Source: UBA5486 sp036744795 (GTDB lineage: Bacteria > Bacillota > UBA4882 > UBA10575). From it: a stretch of DNA of 12,444 nucleotides. The translations under genes were made by a program, and so were the position numbers. Positions within the stretch are counted from its first letter, which is position 1, and each line of letters opens with the position of its first letter. Shown in pieces: positions 6,301 to 12,444 of the stretch. The notes beneath the pieces are model-generated. The model made no database searches, had not been told where the DNA came from, and was given only the letters and a program-made list of their open reading frames with translations. The DNA is taken from assembly GCA_036744795.1 (NCBI GenBank), contig DAIOHK010000053.1, forward strand, positions 1 to 12,444, given 5' to 3'.

Positions 6301-6371
6301 AATGTTGTTTCGCAAGTGATATTGGGTTTCTTCATTCAGCATTCTTGGTGAAGCGAAGCTACACTAGTTAA

Positions 6372-6782
6372 TTAATTAGGGAGTTTCCCTTTTAAGAAGG
6401 AACCTAACTTTGTATCAGTCATTATTATATGTTTTTTCAGCCAATCCACAACAATTTTATTAGTAAGAACTACAATCTGTAATCCTGGGCCATCTTCTTC
6501 AAACCGTTCCTTTATTTCTGAAAAGCTCTCAATAAACTGCTGATGTTCCTTTCTATGCGGTAAATAATTCGGATAAGCAAATTTGATCATCTGTTTTTCT
6601 TCAGAACCAAAATGTGTTTTAACATACTGCTCAAGAAAGTTTATGATCTCACCCACAGCCTGTTTCCCTTTTCCCTGATTGCAAGCATCTAACAGAACAT
6701 TGATCCTATTAAACAACTCTTTATGCTGCTCATCAATCTCTTCCAGCCCTACAGAAAATTCTTGGGTCCATTCAATTCCCAA
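6372..6782 (-). CDS. Bacteriohemerythrin
   Basis: This is a non-heme diiron O2-binding protein of the four-helix hemerythrin fold; in anaerobes and microaerophiles such proteins are thought to bind, store or sense O2. With the TTG start it has 136 residues, matching the single-domain family (about 135). All seven iron ligands are present: H20 (IDEQHKEL), H57 and E61 (HFGSE), H76 and H80 (HRKEH), H118 and D123 (HIIMTD). The start is TTG (6780-6782), because GGAGGTG (6791-6797 on the other strand) is 8 nt before it and the protein then begins MGIEWTQEFSVG as usual. An ATG at 6824 would add 14 residues and has only a weak AAGGTG. It has no fused chemotaxis or signalling domain. It is flanked by a terminator upstream (ddl) and the repeat region downstream, so it is probably monocistronic. 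Confidence 0.94.
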   Translation of the reverse strand: MGIEWTQEFSVGLEEIDEQHKELFNRINVLLDACNQGKGKQAVGEIINFLEQYVKTHFGSEEKQMIKFAYPNYLPHRKEHQQFIESFSEIKERFEEDGPGLQIVVLTNKIVVDWLKKHIIMTDTKLGSFLKGKLPN

Positions 6783-6790
6783 AATTATTA

Positions 6791-6797
6791 CACCTCC
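6791..6797 (-). promoter_or_regulatory. Ribosome site fixing a TTG start for hemerythrin
   Basis: GGAGGTG on the minus strand lies 8 nt before the TTG at 6782 and inside the longer reading frame from 6824. The protein family length agrees with the shorter form. Confidence 0.8.
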
Positions 6798-6839
6798 GGT
6801 TTTACTTATTAAATTTAAAGCCATTAACTAATTTTCACC

Positions 6840-6849
6840 TTACTAGTAA
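6840..6849. promoter_or_regulatory. Palindrome upstream of hemerythrin
   Basis: TTACTAGTAA is a perfect 10-bp palindrome, 58 bp before the hemerythrin start and in its likely leader or promoter. Its half-site resembles that of the inverted repeat at 2251-2267, though the spacing differs. The rest of the gap (6850-7000) holds another palindrome, ACTTGCAAGT (6927-6936), and an inverted repeat TGCTAA/TTAGCA (6960-6987). I could not identify a convincing promoter. Confidence 0.25.
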
Positions 6850-7000
6850 AAAAACCTCTTCTTCATATAAAGTTTACCAAGAAAACACTAGCACCCTTGA
6901 TCTTGATAATGGTCGCTCTTCTCTATACTTGCAAGTTGAACCCCGACGTTTTTAACAATTGCTAATAAAACTGTATTAATTTTAGCACAAGTTTTGATGT

Positions 7001-7034
7001 TAATAAAAAAGCACACGGTTATCCGTATACTTTT
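7001..7034 (-). terminator. Rho-independent terminator of ddl
   Basis: In the minus-strand RNA, AAAAGTATACGG (7034-7023) pairs with CCGTGTGCTTTT (7018-7007) over 12 bp including two G-U pairs. The loop is ATAA and the tail TTATTA. On the plus strand the two wobbles become A-C mismatches, so the hairpin is oriented for the ddl transcript. It lies about 40 nt after the ddl stop. Confidence 0.85.
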
Positions 7035-7073
7035 ATTTCACCATTAATTTATATATTTATATAATTGCAGCTT

Positions 7074-8147
7074 TTAGTTCCTGTTCCTTTTTTTATCCTT
7101 ATAACGTTCTAAAGCTAGTTCAATTAGGCGTTTTATCAATTGGGGATAGGCTATTCCACTCGCTTCCCAAAGTTTAGGATACATACTTATCCTTGTAAAC
7201 CCAGGAATTGTATTTATCTCATTCACTATTACCCTTCCATCCTCTTTCAAAACAAAAAAATCGACCCGGCCCATTCCTGCACAATCAATTGCTTTAAAAA
7301 CCTTGATTGCCAAATCTCTGATCTCTTGCTCTTTTTCTGGACTTAATGGTGCAGGAATAAGTAGTTTTGATTCGTTCTTAATGTATTTATCCTCATAATT
7401 ATAGAATTCATCTCCAGGTATAATCTCTCCTGGAACCGAAGCTTCCGGAAAATCATTACCTAATACCGCACATTCAACCTCTCGGCCATCCAAAAACGCC
7501 TCAATTACCATCTTCCGGTCATAAGTAGAGGCCAGTAGAAGTGCTTTTTTCAATGATTCCCGGTCCGAAGCCTTTGAGATCCCTACACTAGACCCCATAT
7601 TGGCCGGTTTAATGAAACATGGATAACCAAGATCCTTTTCTATTTCCCTGATTATTCTTTCCGGTTCTGCTTCCCATTCTTTTCTAAGGTATACACGGTA
7701 ATCTCCAACCGGTAGGCCCTGCTGACGAAATACAGCTTTCATTAAAGCTTTATCCATTCCTACTGCAGAGGCGGCTACTCCTCCTCCTACATAAGGAACC
7801 CCAGCTAATTCCAGTAGGCCTTGGATTGTCCCATCCTCACCCATTGGACCGTGAAGAAGAGGGAAAACAAGGTCAACCTGTTCTTTTAAATTAGAGAGTA
7901 AAAAACCTGACGGGCTTTGCAAAATCGAGTAATCTACATCACCACCGACTGGTTCAACCGAAAGTTTACCGTTTTCCTGTAACTTTTCAGGAGAAAGGCC
8001 GGAAAGCCATTGGCCATCTTTGGTAATTCCAATCGGCAAAACTTCTATTTCTTCTCCTACCGCTTTAACCACGGAAGAGGCAGACATCACAGAGACTTCG
8101 TGTTCCCCAGATTGTCCACCATAAATCAAAGCCATTCTCAACCCCAT
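7074..8147 (-). CDS. ddl: D-alanine--D-alanine ligase
   Basis: This ATP-grasp enzyme joins two D-Ala to make the dipeptide used by MurF for peptidoglycan precursors in the cytoplasm. It has 357 residues, the normal size. The N-terminal domain shows YGGQSGEHEVSV with substrate-contacting E15 and then LLHGPMGEDGTIQG. The ATP-grasp part has FIKPANMGSSVGISKA, EVECAVLGN and the Mg-binding end DFFVLKEDGRVIVNEINTIPGFT. The omega loop EFYNYEDKY keeps K254-Y255. Tyr at this place marks a D-Ala-D-Ala enzyme, whereas Phe marks D-lactate ligases, so no intrinsic vancomycin-type resistance is suggested. The ATG at 8147 follows GGAGG (8158-8162) by 10 nt. It lies 89 bp after the M23 peptidase gene with no terminator; a weak internal promoter (TTGTGT 8225-8230, TATTAT 8203-8208) is possible. 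Confidence 0.96.
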   Translation of the reverse strand: MGLRMALIYGGQSGEHEVSVMSASSVVKAVGEEIEVLPIGITKDGQWLSGLSPEKLQENGKLSVEPVGGDVDYSILQSPSGFLLSNLKEQVDLVFPLLHGPMGEDGTIQGLLELAGVPYVGGGVAASAVGMDKALMKAVFRQQGLPVGDYRVYLRKEWEAEPERIIREIEKDLGYPCFIKPANMGSSVGISKASDRESLKKALLLASTYDRKMVIEAFLDGREVECAVLGNDFPEASVPGEIIPGDEFYNYEDKYIKNESKLLIPAPLSPEKEQEIRDLAIKVFKAIDCAGMGRVDFFVLKEDGRVIVNEINTIPGFTRISMYPKLWEASGIAYPQLIKRLIELALERYKDKKRNRN

Positions 8148-8236
8148 TACTCTTCTTCCTCCATTTATTATTCTTTAGATCAATATGTACCCGATTTGTA
8201 CCATAATAATCTATAATAAATTTAACACAACGCACT

Positions 8237-9406
8237 TCATTTGGGGAGATATTTTAAAGGTTCAACTGGCTTTCCATTATCTCTAACCTCAAAATGAAGA
8301 TGGGGACCCGTACTCAAACCGGTACTTCCGGATTTAGCAATCTCTTGTCCCTGATAAACCAGTTCTCCTTCTTTAACTAGCAGACGAGAATTATGAGCAT
8401 AGGCAGTGGAAATCCCATTTCCATGATCTATAGCTATATAATAACCATATCCTCCATTCCAGCCACTGATTAAAACTCTTCCTCCATCTGCTGCTTTAAC
8501 AGATGTGCTACTTGGTACTGCAATATCAATTCCGCTGTGAAATTTATTCTTTTTAAGAATTGGATGATGTCTCCACCCAAAAGAAGAACTAATCCTTCCC
8601 TTCAGTGGCCAGATCATCTCTCCTGTACCTAGAGCACCCTTTTCTCTTTGTTGTTTCCGTTTAATCTCCTGCTCAATCTGGCGTGAGGTCTCTTCCAACT
8701 CATCCAGTGCTGCTTCCAGGTTTCGCCGGTCATTTTGAACCTTTCTCAACTGAGCTCTTGTTTCTTCAATCGCAATCTGTTTCTGATTCTGCTGTTTAAT
8801 TGCGGATTTTTTAAGAGTTACATAATTTGCCCTTTGTTTTTCAAGATTCCTTTTTTTTGTTTCGTATTCTCTTTGCTTCTCAGTAATTTTCCCGCTAATC
8901 TCTGTTACTTCTTGCATCAGATTCAAATCAGAACGTAAGAAATAAGAAAGGGTCTCAAACTTACTCACTAAATCTCCAAAATTTTCCGCGGAAAAAAGGA
9001 GTTCCAGATAACTCATTGGACCATATTTATAAGTCGCTACCAACCTCTTATCAAATTTTATCCGCTGTTCTTGGTGTTTTCGCTCTAAAGAGTCTAGTTC
9101 CCGCTGGATGTTGGTAAGTTCTTTTTCCAGGCTTGAAATTGAACGTTGTACTGTTCCTATTTTATTATTAAGGTATTCCAGATCTTTTTCAATCTTATCT
9201 AATTGCTTTTGTGAAGATAATAATGAGCTTAAAACTGACTTCTCCCGATTAACCGTTTTTGAGAGTTGATTCTTCTTCTCTTTAATTAATTCATTAATCT
9301 CTACCAGCTCTTCATTGGAAGCAGCCGTCATAGGGCGATCCGAAGATGCTATAAAAATAAAAAAAGCCAATAAAATTATTAAAAATCCTTTCGCCCTTTT
9401 AAACAT
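8237..9406 (-). CDS. Secreted coiled-coil M23 peptidase (EnvC/NlpD-like murein hydrolase or hydrolase activator)
   Basis: This is an exported peptidoglycan-acting protein of 389 residues. It has a signal peptide (about 1-29, hydrophobic GFLIILLAFFIFIA, no lipobox), a long coiled coil (about 33-253, rich in Glu/Lys/Gln with a break at PMSYLELLFSAENFGDLV), and a C-terminal M23 LytM domain (about 262-389). All zinc ligands are visible: H290 and D294 in FHSGIDIAVP, and H371 in GPHLHFEV, with the second catalytic His at H338 (AYAHNSR), so it should be an active endopeptidase, unlike E. coli EnvC. The ATG follows AAAGGAT. The gene precedes ddl in the same direction and may share its transcript. A possible promoter is CTGAAA-16-TATAAA near 9463-9490. 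In Bacillota such proteins often act in division or sporulation; the exact role is not shown. Confidence 0.93.
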   Translation of the reverse strand: MFKRAKGFLIILLAFFIFIASSDRPMTAASNEELVEINELIKEKKNQLSKTVNREKSVLSSLLSSQKQLDKIEKDLEYLNNKIGTVQRSISSLEKELTNIQRELDSLERKHQEQRIKFDKRLVATYKYGPMSYLELLFSAENFGDLVSKFETLSYFLRSDLNLMQEVTEISGKITEKQREYETKKRNLEKQRANYVTLKKSAIKQQNQKQIAIEETRAQLRKVQNDRRNLEAALDELEETSRQIEQEIKRKQQREKGALGTGEMIWPLKGRISSSFGWRHHPILKKNKFHSGIDIAVPSSTSVKAADGGRVLISGWNGGYGYYIAIDHGNGISTAYAHNSRLLVKEGELVYQGQEIAKSGSTGLSTGPHLHFEVRDNGKPVEPLKYLPK

Positions 9407-9480
9407 AGGTTTTCATCCTTTATTTTCACTAATTGTTACATCCATTTGTTTATTTTCGCTGTTTTATACAGTTCTCCTGC

Positions 9481-9558
9481 CAACTTTCAGAACCAATTTT
9501 CCCCCGTGGCTCGTTTCTAGCCATTTTCGTTTACCCGGCCTGGTTAGTCGGAAAGTTG
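9481..9558. repeat. Nested inverted repeat between the FMN gene and the M23 gene
   Basis: Three nested pairs share one centre: CAACTTTC (9481-9488) / GAAAGTTG (9551-9558), AACCA (9491-9495) / TGGTT (9541-9545), and TGGCT / AGCCA around 9517-9533 with a 7-nt loop. Together this is about 18 bp of pairing in a 174-bp gap that has no gene. No U-tract follows on the minus strand, so it is not a standard terminator. It may be a leader structure of the M23 transcript or a remnant of a small repeat. Confidence 0.4.
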
Positions 9559-9580
9559 CTCCTCAGCTAAATTGAATTTA

Positions 9581-10960
9581 CTATTCCTTCAATTCTCCGC
9601 ACCACTGGATCCCCAAATATTTAGCAAGCTTTTGGTTTGCGGAAGAAAGATCATTTTTATTGACTTCTTGTAGATGGTTCCGCCCCAAACATAAAGCAGC
9701 CATCTGCATCTCCTTCACCGATGCTTTCAAAAAATTTGATAGACTTTCAGCAGCTAATGGAATATTCAATTTGTTTTTCTGTGTACTTTGATTAATAATA
9801 AGTTTGGCAGGTGCTTCCCAAGGAAGAAGCTTTTTCCCTTGATTATGGAGTAAAGCTATTAAGCTTATTGTTCCAATAAAAACAGCATCAGCCCCTAATG
9901 CTAAAGCTTTTAAAAAATCCATAGGGGTATATAGCCCTCCTCCTACCAGCAGGGAAATTTTCCCAACCAAATCCTGCCTTTCCAGAAATTTTCTGGCTCT
10001 GTTTATAGCATACAGGGTTGGAGTACCCATCGTCTCTAAGGTTGAACCTAAGCCTCCATAAGTTCCTCCCTCTACACCATCAATGGCAATATAATCAGGG
10101 CCAGTTCTTACCAGTAATTCTAATTCTCTCTCTAACCATTGAGTAGCACCAATTTTTATTCCAATCGGGATCCCCCCTGTTTTCTGCCTTAGACTTTCTA
10201 CTAACTCTCCCAAGTCTTCTTCATCTTTTATTTCCAGTAAGCGTGGAGGGATCATTGCTCTTTCCCCCGGATTTACCCCTATTACTCTACGTAGTTTAGG
10301 ATTTCTGGCTAACCTGCTTGGCCGAAGTTCTGCCGGTACTGGTCCCCAAAGCCCCTGTCCCAGTTGAATCTCGATGGCATCAGCTTCTTTTAGCACTTCC
10401 AAATCTTTAGTCCAGTGTCCCCGAGAATACTGAACAATCAGTTTTTCCGCTGCTATTCTTTCAGCTGGTAAAAAAGGGCCATTTCCTGTATTCATTACTG
10501 TGCCAGCCATTGTTGCACCCATGGCCAGTGCCTGTTTGGTTTGAGCACTAAGAACCGTCCCATAGGCCATACCTGCAATTAGAATTGGAATCTTCAATTT
10601 TAATGGGTAGCGGGTTTTCTCGCCGATTATCACATCCGTCCCCACCTTTTGATAATCCAATAATGGGAGTCGATGTAAGTAAACTGGATTAAAAAGTATC
10701 TCCTGCCATGGTGAAACAATCTTGCTCCGGCTAAAAGAGCGGATTGGAGGATCCCCATGGGTCGAGCGGATTTCGGTCTCCACTAGCAATCCTAAACCGA
10801 CTTTCCTTATCAGATTAATGCTTTGTTCTTCAAGGACAATTTTTTTATATAAAAATCCAAATATTCCTTTTATAACACTTTTACTTGCAATAAGTAAGAA
10901 CAAGAGAATCACAATTATACCAAGCATTGTTGCCAAGATCATTAGGCTAAAATAAGGCAC
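9581..10960 (-). CDS. Membrane-anchored FMN-binding protein of the glutamate-synthase FMN-domain family
   Basis: This protein has the (beta/alpha)8 FMN fold of the GltB central domain. With the GTG start at 10960 it has 459 residues: an N-terminal membrane anchor (about 4-26), a linker, then the barrel (about 95-400) with AGMAYGTVLSAQTK (129-142), NTGNGP (157-162), QLGQG (199-203), GIKIG (267-271), AIDGVEGGTYGG (292-303) and the phosphate-binding end VGGGLYTPMDFLKALALGADAVFIG (339-363). It has only two cysteines (C424, C454), both near the C-terminus, so the 3Fe-4S cluster of true glutamate synthases is absent. The GTG is chosen because AAAGGAGG (10969-10976) is 8 nt before it; the upstream GTG at 11032 would add 24 residues and cover a TTGACA at 11012-11017 that looks like a -35 box. 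The reaction is unknown; it is an FMN oxidoreductase by fold, and probably not a glutamate synthase. Confidence 0.85.
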   Translation of the reverse strand: MPYFSLMILATMLGIIVILLFLLIASKSVIKGIFGFLYKKIVLEEQSINLIRKVGLGLLVETEIRSTHGDPPIRSFSRSKIVSPWQEILFNPVYLHRLPLLDYQKVGTDVIIGEKTRYPLKLKIPILIAGMAYGTVLSAQTKQALAMGATMAGTVMNTGNGPFLPAERIAAEKLIVQYSRGHWTKDLEVLKEADAIEIQLGQGLWGPVPAELRPSRLARNPKLRRVIGVNPGERAMIPPRLLEIKDEEDLGELVESLRQKTGGIPIGIKIGATQWLERELELLVRTGPDYIAIDGVEGGTYGGLGSTLETMGTPTLYAINRARKFLERQDLVGKISLLVGGGLYTPMDFLKALALGADAVFIGTISLIALLHNQGKKLLPWEAPAKLIINQSTQKNKLNIPLAAESLSNFLKASVKEMQMAALCLGRNHLQEVNKNDLSSANQKLAKYLGIQWCGELKE

Positions 10961-10968
10961 CTTTTCTT

Positions 10969-10976
10969 CCTCCTTT
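10969..10976 (-). promoter_or_regulatory. Ribosome site fixing a GTG start for the FMN protein
   Basis: AAAGGAGG on the minus strand, 8 nt before the GTG at 10960. No comparable site precedes the longer frame's GTG at 11032. A perfect TTGACA at 11017-11012 upstream may be the -35 box of the gene; the matching -10 (TATGGA, 15-bp spacer) is poor. Confidence 0.7.
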
Positions 10977-11032
10977 CCTAAATTAGGAAATCCATAATTG
11001 GTTGATTTAAATGTCAATGATATTTTAACCAC

Positions 11033-11240
11033 TTATGCCTTTTATAACCATATAATCCTGTTGCCTCCGTTTCCAATGTTTTCTTCCATAACTGGATTTT
11101 CCTCTAGTTCCCACTAGGATTATCCAGCGTAATACAGAATCTAATTTTACAAAGGTCGTCCATCATAATATTTAACCTACCCTCTTCGCATCTTTATTGG
11201 CCGTTGACGACCAAAACGACCACTTAAGGAGGAGCATATC
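11033..11240. promoter_or_regulatory. Divergent intergenic region between the FMN protein and the SleB-like gene
   Basis: This AT-rich gap should hold promoters for both genes. A CATATAAT at 11049-11056 resembles the -10 of sporulation sigma factors (sigma-E/G/K type CATAnnnT) as well as TATAAT, but no good -35 lies at the right distance. GGTCGTC (11154-11160) and GACGACC (11206-11212) form a 7-bp inverted repeat in the likely leader of the downstream gene. Its ribosome site AAGGAGG (11227-11233) lies just before 11241. I see no small gene here. Confidence 0.3.
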
Positions 11241-12194
11241 ATGAAGCTCAAAAAAAACATATGTAATACTTTCTTTGTTTCATTCTTTCTTCTGATCCTA
11301 CTTTCTACTACTGTTGGGGCACAGGTTTACCAAGTGAAACCGGGAGACTCTTTATATCTGATTTCCCACCGTTTTGGAACGCCTGCCTCTTCTCTAAAGG
11401 CTAGCAATAATCTAGCAACCGATCTGATCTATCCAGGTCAAACTTTAGTTATCCCTACTAAATACTCTGTTCGTCCCGGGGATAGCCTCTATCTGATTTC
11501 TACTCGCTACTCCCTACCATTAGAAACTCTAAAATATATTAATAATATATGGGGTAACAACTTACAAGTAGGACAGACTCTTTATCTCCCCTCTTCCCAA
11601 GTTTCTAATTCACAGCCGGAAGGAAATGTTTGTACCGTAAGAAACATGGATACCCTTTACCTTTTAGCTAGAAGATATGGGACTTCTGTTCAGGCCATTA
11701 AATCTACAAATAATCTTACCTCGGATTTTATCTATCCTGGACAAAGATTAATAATTCCCACAGGCTCTAATGAACCTGCTCCAACACCAAATAACCCCAG
11801 TCCAGGTAATTCTCAAGGGATTTCTTCATCTGAGATCGAGCTTTTAGCCAGACTGGTACGGGCAGAAGCTGAAGGGGAATCCTATGTTGGGCAAGTAGCT
11901 GTAGCTGCTTCTGTATTAAATAGATTAAAAGATCCGCGTTTCCCCAATACCATCCGGGGGATTATTTACCAGGTGGAAAACGGAAGGTACTATCAATATA
12001 GTCCGGTTATGGATGGTAGGATTAACTTACCCGCTACTGCCACTACTTTAAAAGCTGTCCATGACGCTTTAAATAATTGGGATCCCTCCTATGGAGCTAT
12101 CGGTTTTTATAATCCAAGAACTGCTTCCAGCTCATGGGTGAGATCTCACCCCGTTACTACCGTTATTGGTAACCACGTTTTCTATAAAAACTAA
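11241..12194 (+). CDS. LysM-containing SleB-family spore cortex / cell wall hydrolase
   Basis: SleB-type enzymes are lytic transglycosylases that degrade the muramic-lactam cortex peptidoglycan when spores germinate. The 317-residue product has a signal peptide (about 1-27, ending VGA-Q) and three LysM peptidoglycan-binding repeats (about 29-72, 75-117, 129-173); the first two share PGDSLYLIS exactly. A Pro/Asn/Ser linker (about 175-195) follows, then the SleB catalytic domain (about 199-317) with LVRAEAEGESYVGQVAVAASVLNR, where E209 is the probable catalytic Glu, PRFPNTIRGIIYQ, YSPVMDG, GAIGFYNP and VIGNHVF. The start is ATG with AAGGAGG 7-8 nt upstream. B. subtilis SleB has a different binding domain; LysM-SleB fusions are typical of Clostridia. 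A second cortex gene such as ypeB does not follow. A vegetative wall role is also possible. Confidence 0.92.
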   Translation: MKLKKNICNTFFVSFFLLILLSTTVGAQVYQVKPGDSLYLISHRFGTPASSLKASNNLATDLIYPGQTLVIPTKYSVRPGDSLYLISTRYSLPLETLKYINNIWGNNLQVGQTLYLPSSQVSNSQPEGNVCTVRNMDTLYLLARRYGTSVQAIKSTNNLTSDFIYPGQRLIIPTGSNEPAPTPNNPSPGNSQGISSSEIELLARLVRAEAEGESYVGQVAVAASVLNRLKDPRFPNTIRGIIYQVENGRYYQYSPVMDGRINLPATATTLKAVHDALNNWDPSYGAIGFYNPRTASSSWVRSHPVTTVIGNHVFYKN

Positions 12195-12199
12195 ATATT

Positions 12200-12224
12200 A
12201 ACCGCCCATAAAACGGGCGGTTTT
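12200..12224 (+). terminator. Rho-independent terminator of the SleB-like gene
   Basis: AACCGCCC (12200-12207) pairs with GGGCGGTT (12215-12222) over 8 bp, with a 7-nt loop and a TTTT tail. It begins 5 nt after the stop codon. Confidence 0.9.
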
Positions 12225-12225
12225 A

Positions 12226-12259
12226 AATATAAAAAAGGGGCTAGCCCCTTTTTTATATT
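12226..12259. terminator. Second, bidirectional terminator (34-bp perfect palindrome)
   Basis: The DNA from 12226 to 12259 is a perfect palindrome centred on CTAG, with a GGGG/CCCC core and A6/T6 flanks, so it makes a terminator on both strands. Its symmetry suggests that a minus-strand transcript also ends here, coming from a gene to the right of the window. Confidence 0.85.
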
Positions 12260-12289
12260 ACTCTTTATCTCTCTTTATCCTTACATGTG

Positions 12290-12305
12290 CCCCAGCTTGC
12301 TGGGG
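12290..12305. repeat. Short GC-rich hairpin ahead of motif copy 2
   Basis: CCCCAGC (12290-12296) and GCTGGGG (12299-12305) form a perfect 7-bp stem. It directly adjoins the structured motif at 12307-12347 and may be part of the same element, for example a terminal hairpin of a mobile sequence. Confidence 0.5.
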
Positions 12306-12306
12306 T

Positions 12307-12347
12307 GGGTGACTACCTAGAAAATAACATATCGATACTCGTCACTT
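12307..12347. repeat. Dispersed structured motif, copy 2
   Basis: GGGTGAC (12307-12313) pairs with GTCACTT (12341-12347) over 7 bp including two G-U pairs on the plus strand. It encloses the conserved TACCTAGAAAA and ATACTC. Compared with copy 1 (6198-6272), stem pair 4 changes from C-G to T-A and pair 6 from A-T to G-T, so pairing is kept although the bases differ. Confidence 0.55.
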
Positions 12348-12348
12348 T

Positions 12349-12444
12349 TTACGAATGATTGCCTTTGTAGCTTGATTCCGCCTGCGCATTCTCAAGATCC
12401 GGCGCTTTTACCCTAGCGCGCCGGGGAGCATCCTTGCCGGATTG
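12349..12444 (-). CDS. Possible 3' end of a gene entering from the right edge
   Basis: On the minus strand one frame is open from the window edge to a TAA at 12349-12351, giving 31 codons; the other two frames contain stops. Its codons are GC-rich (CGG, CGC, GCG), unlike all other genes here, and the product reads QSGKDAPRRARVKAPDLE and onward. I do not recognise it. The bidirectional terminator at 12226-12259 supports a convergent gene. A run of 31 open codons can easily arise by chance in GC-rich DNA, so this is weak; a mobile-element gene is one guess. Confidence 0.25.
   Translation of the reverse strand, partial: QSGKDAPRRARVKAPDLENAQAESSYKGNHS
12397..12442. repeat. Overlapping GC-rich inverted repeats at the right edge
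   Basis: CCGGCGC (12399-12405) pairs with GCGCCGG (12418-12424), and ATCCGGC (12397-12403) can instead pair with GCCGGAT (12436-12442). The stretch is far richer in GC than the rest of the window and is cut by the window end, so its extent is unknown. Confidence 0.4.

Noticed and set aside
6208..6342. A 44-codon minus-strand frame (begins MLNEETQYHL) in the repeat region
   Set aside because: It has no ribosome site, overlaps the structured repeat, and its stop lies in the conserved CTAG of the motif. In copy 2 the aligned sequence is in a different frame with no matching protein, so conservation is at the DNA or RNA level, not protein. It could be a remnant of a mobile sequence.
7140..7346. 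Plus-strand frame opposite ddl (also 8010-8216)
   Set aside because: Both are antisense to, or straddle the start of, a strongly conserved gene and have no translation signals.
7074..8147. D-Ala-D-Lac ligase (intrinsic vancomycin resistance)
   Set aside because: The omega loop has Tyr255 (KY) rather than Phe, and no vanH or vanX-like neighbour is present.
9315..9575. Plus-strand 86-codon frame across the M23 start and the intergenic gap
   Set aside because: It overlaps the M23 signal peptide on the other strand, has no ribosome site, and its hydrophobic stretch is the complement of AT-rich DNA.
10722..10955. Plus-strand frame opposite the FMN protein
   Set aside because: It is antisense to the membrane anchor and linker of a real gene, without translation signals.

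Overview
The window looks like chromosomal DNA of a spore-forming, probably anaerobic member of the Bacillota (class Clostridia or a close relative). The reasons are the AT-rich composition (about 40% GC by eye), strong AGGAGG-type ribosome sites, frequent TTG/GTG starts, a SleB-type spore cortex hydrolase with LysM repeats, a DacF-like carboxypeptidase, a bacteriohemerythrin and a CsoR-family repressor. I cannot name the genus. There is no rRNA, tRNA or CRISPR array, and no complete mobile element.

Layout, left to right. (1) 1-1439: dacF (+) with a consensus promoter, ending in a perfect hairpin shared with the convergent trxA. (2) 1402-2149: a minus-strand operon, csoR-like repressor then trxA, from a near-perfect promoter with a CsoR-type operator over its start point. 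(3) 2230-4375: a response regulator/histidine kinase pair (+, ATGA overlap). (4) 4378-6012: nadE (-), whose glutaminase domain has lost its catalytic cysteine. (5) 6013-6371: a gene-free stretch dense in inverted and direct repeats. (6) 6372-6782: bacteriohemerythrin (-). (7) 7001-9406: M23 peptidase then ddl (-), closed by a terminator. (8) 9581-10960: a membrane-anchored FMN protein related to the glutamate synthase FMN domain (-). (9) 11241-12194: LysM-SleB hydrolase (+), followed by two terminators. (10) 12260-12444: a GC-richer tail with a second, diverged copy of the structured motif seen in region 5, and perhaps the 3' end of a gene entering from the right.

The main theme is the cell envelope: Ddl makes the D-Ala-D-Ala terminus, DacF trims it, and the M23 and SleB proteins cut peptidoglycan, SleB during germination. 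A second theme is redox and cofactor metabolism: thioredoxin, the dithiol CsoR-like repressor, hemerythrin, NAD synthetase and the FMN protein. The two-component system has no obvious target here except possibly itself.

The most notable observations are the Cys-to-Gly change in the NadE amidase, the CsoR-like repressor with a Cys/Gln/Cys sensor triad controlling thioredoxin, and a pair of dispersed, compensatory-base-paired intergenic repeats. The copy upstream of nadE sits in a set of mutually exclusive hairpins. ORF starts were moved inward for four genes (csoR, the response regulator, hemerythrin, the FMN protein) because the good Shine-Dalgarno sequences lie there.
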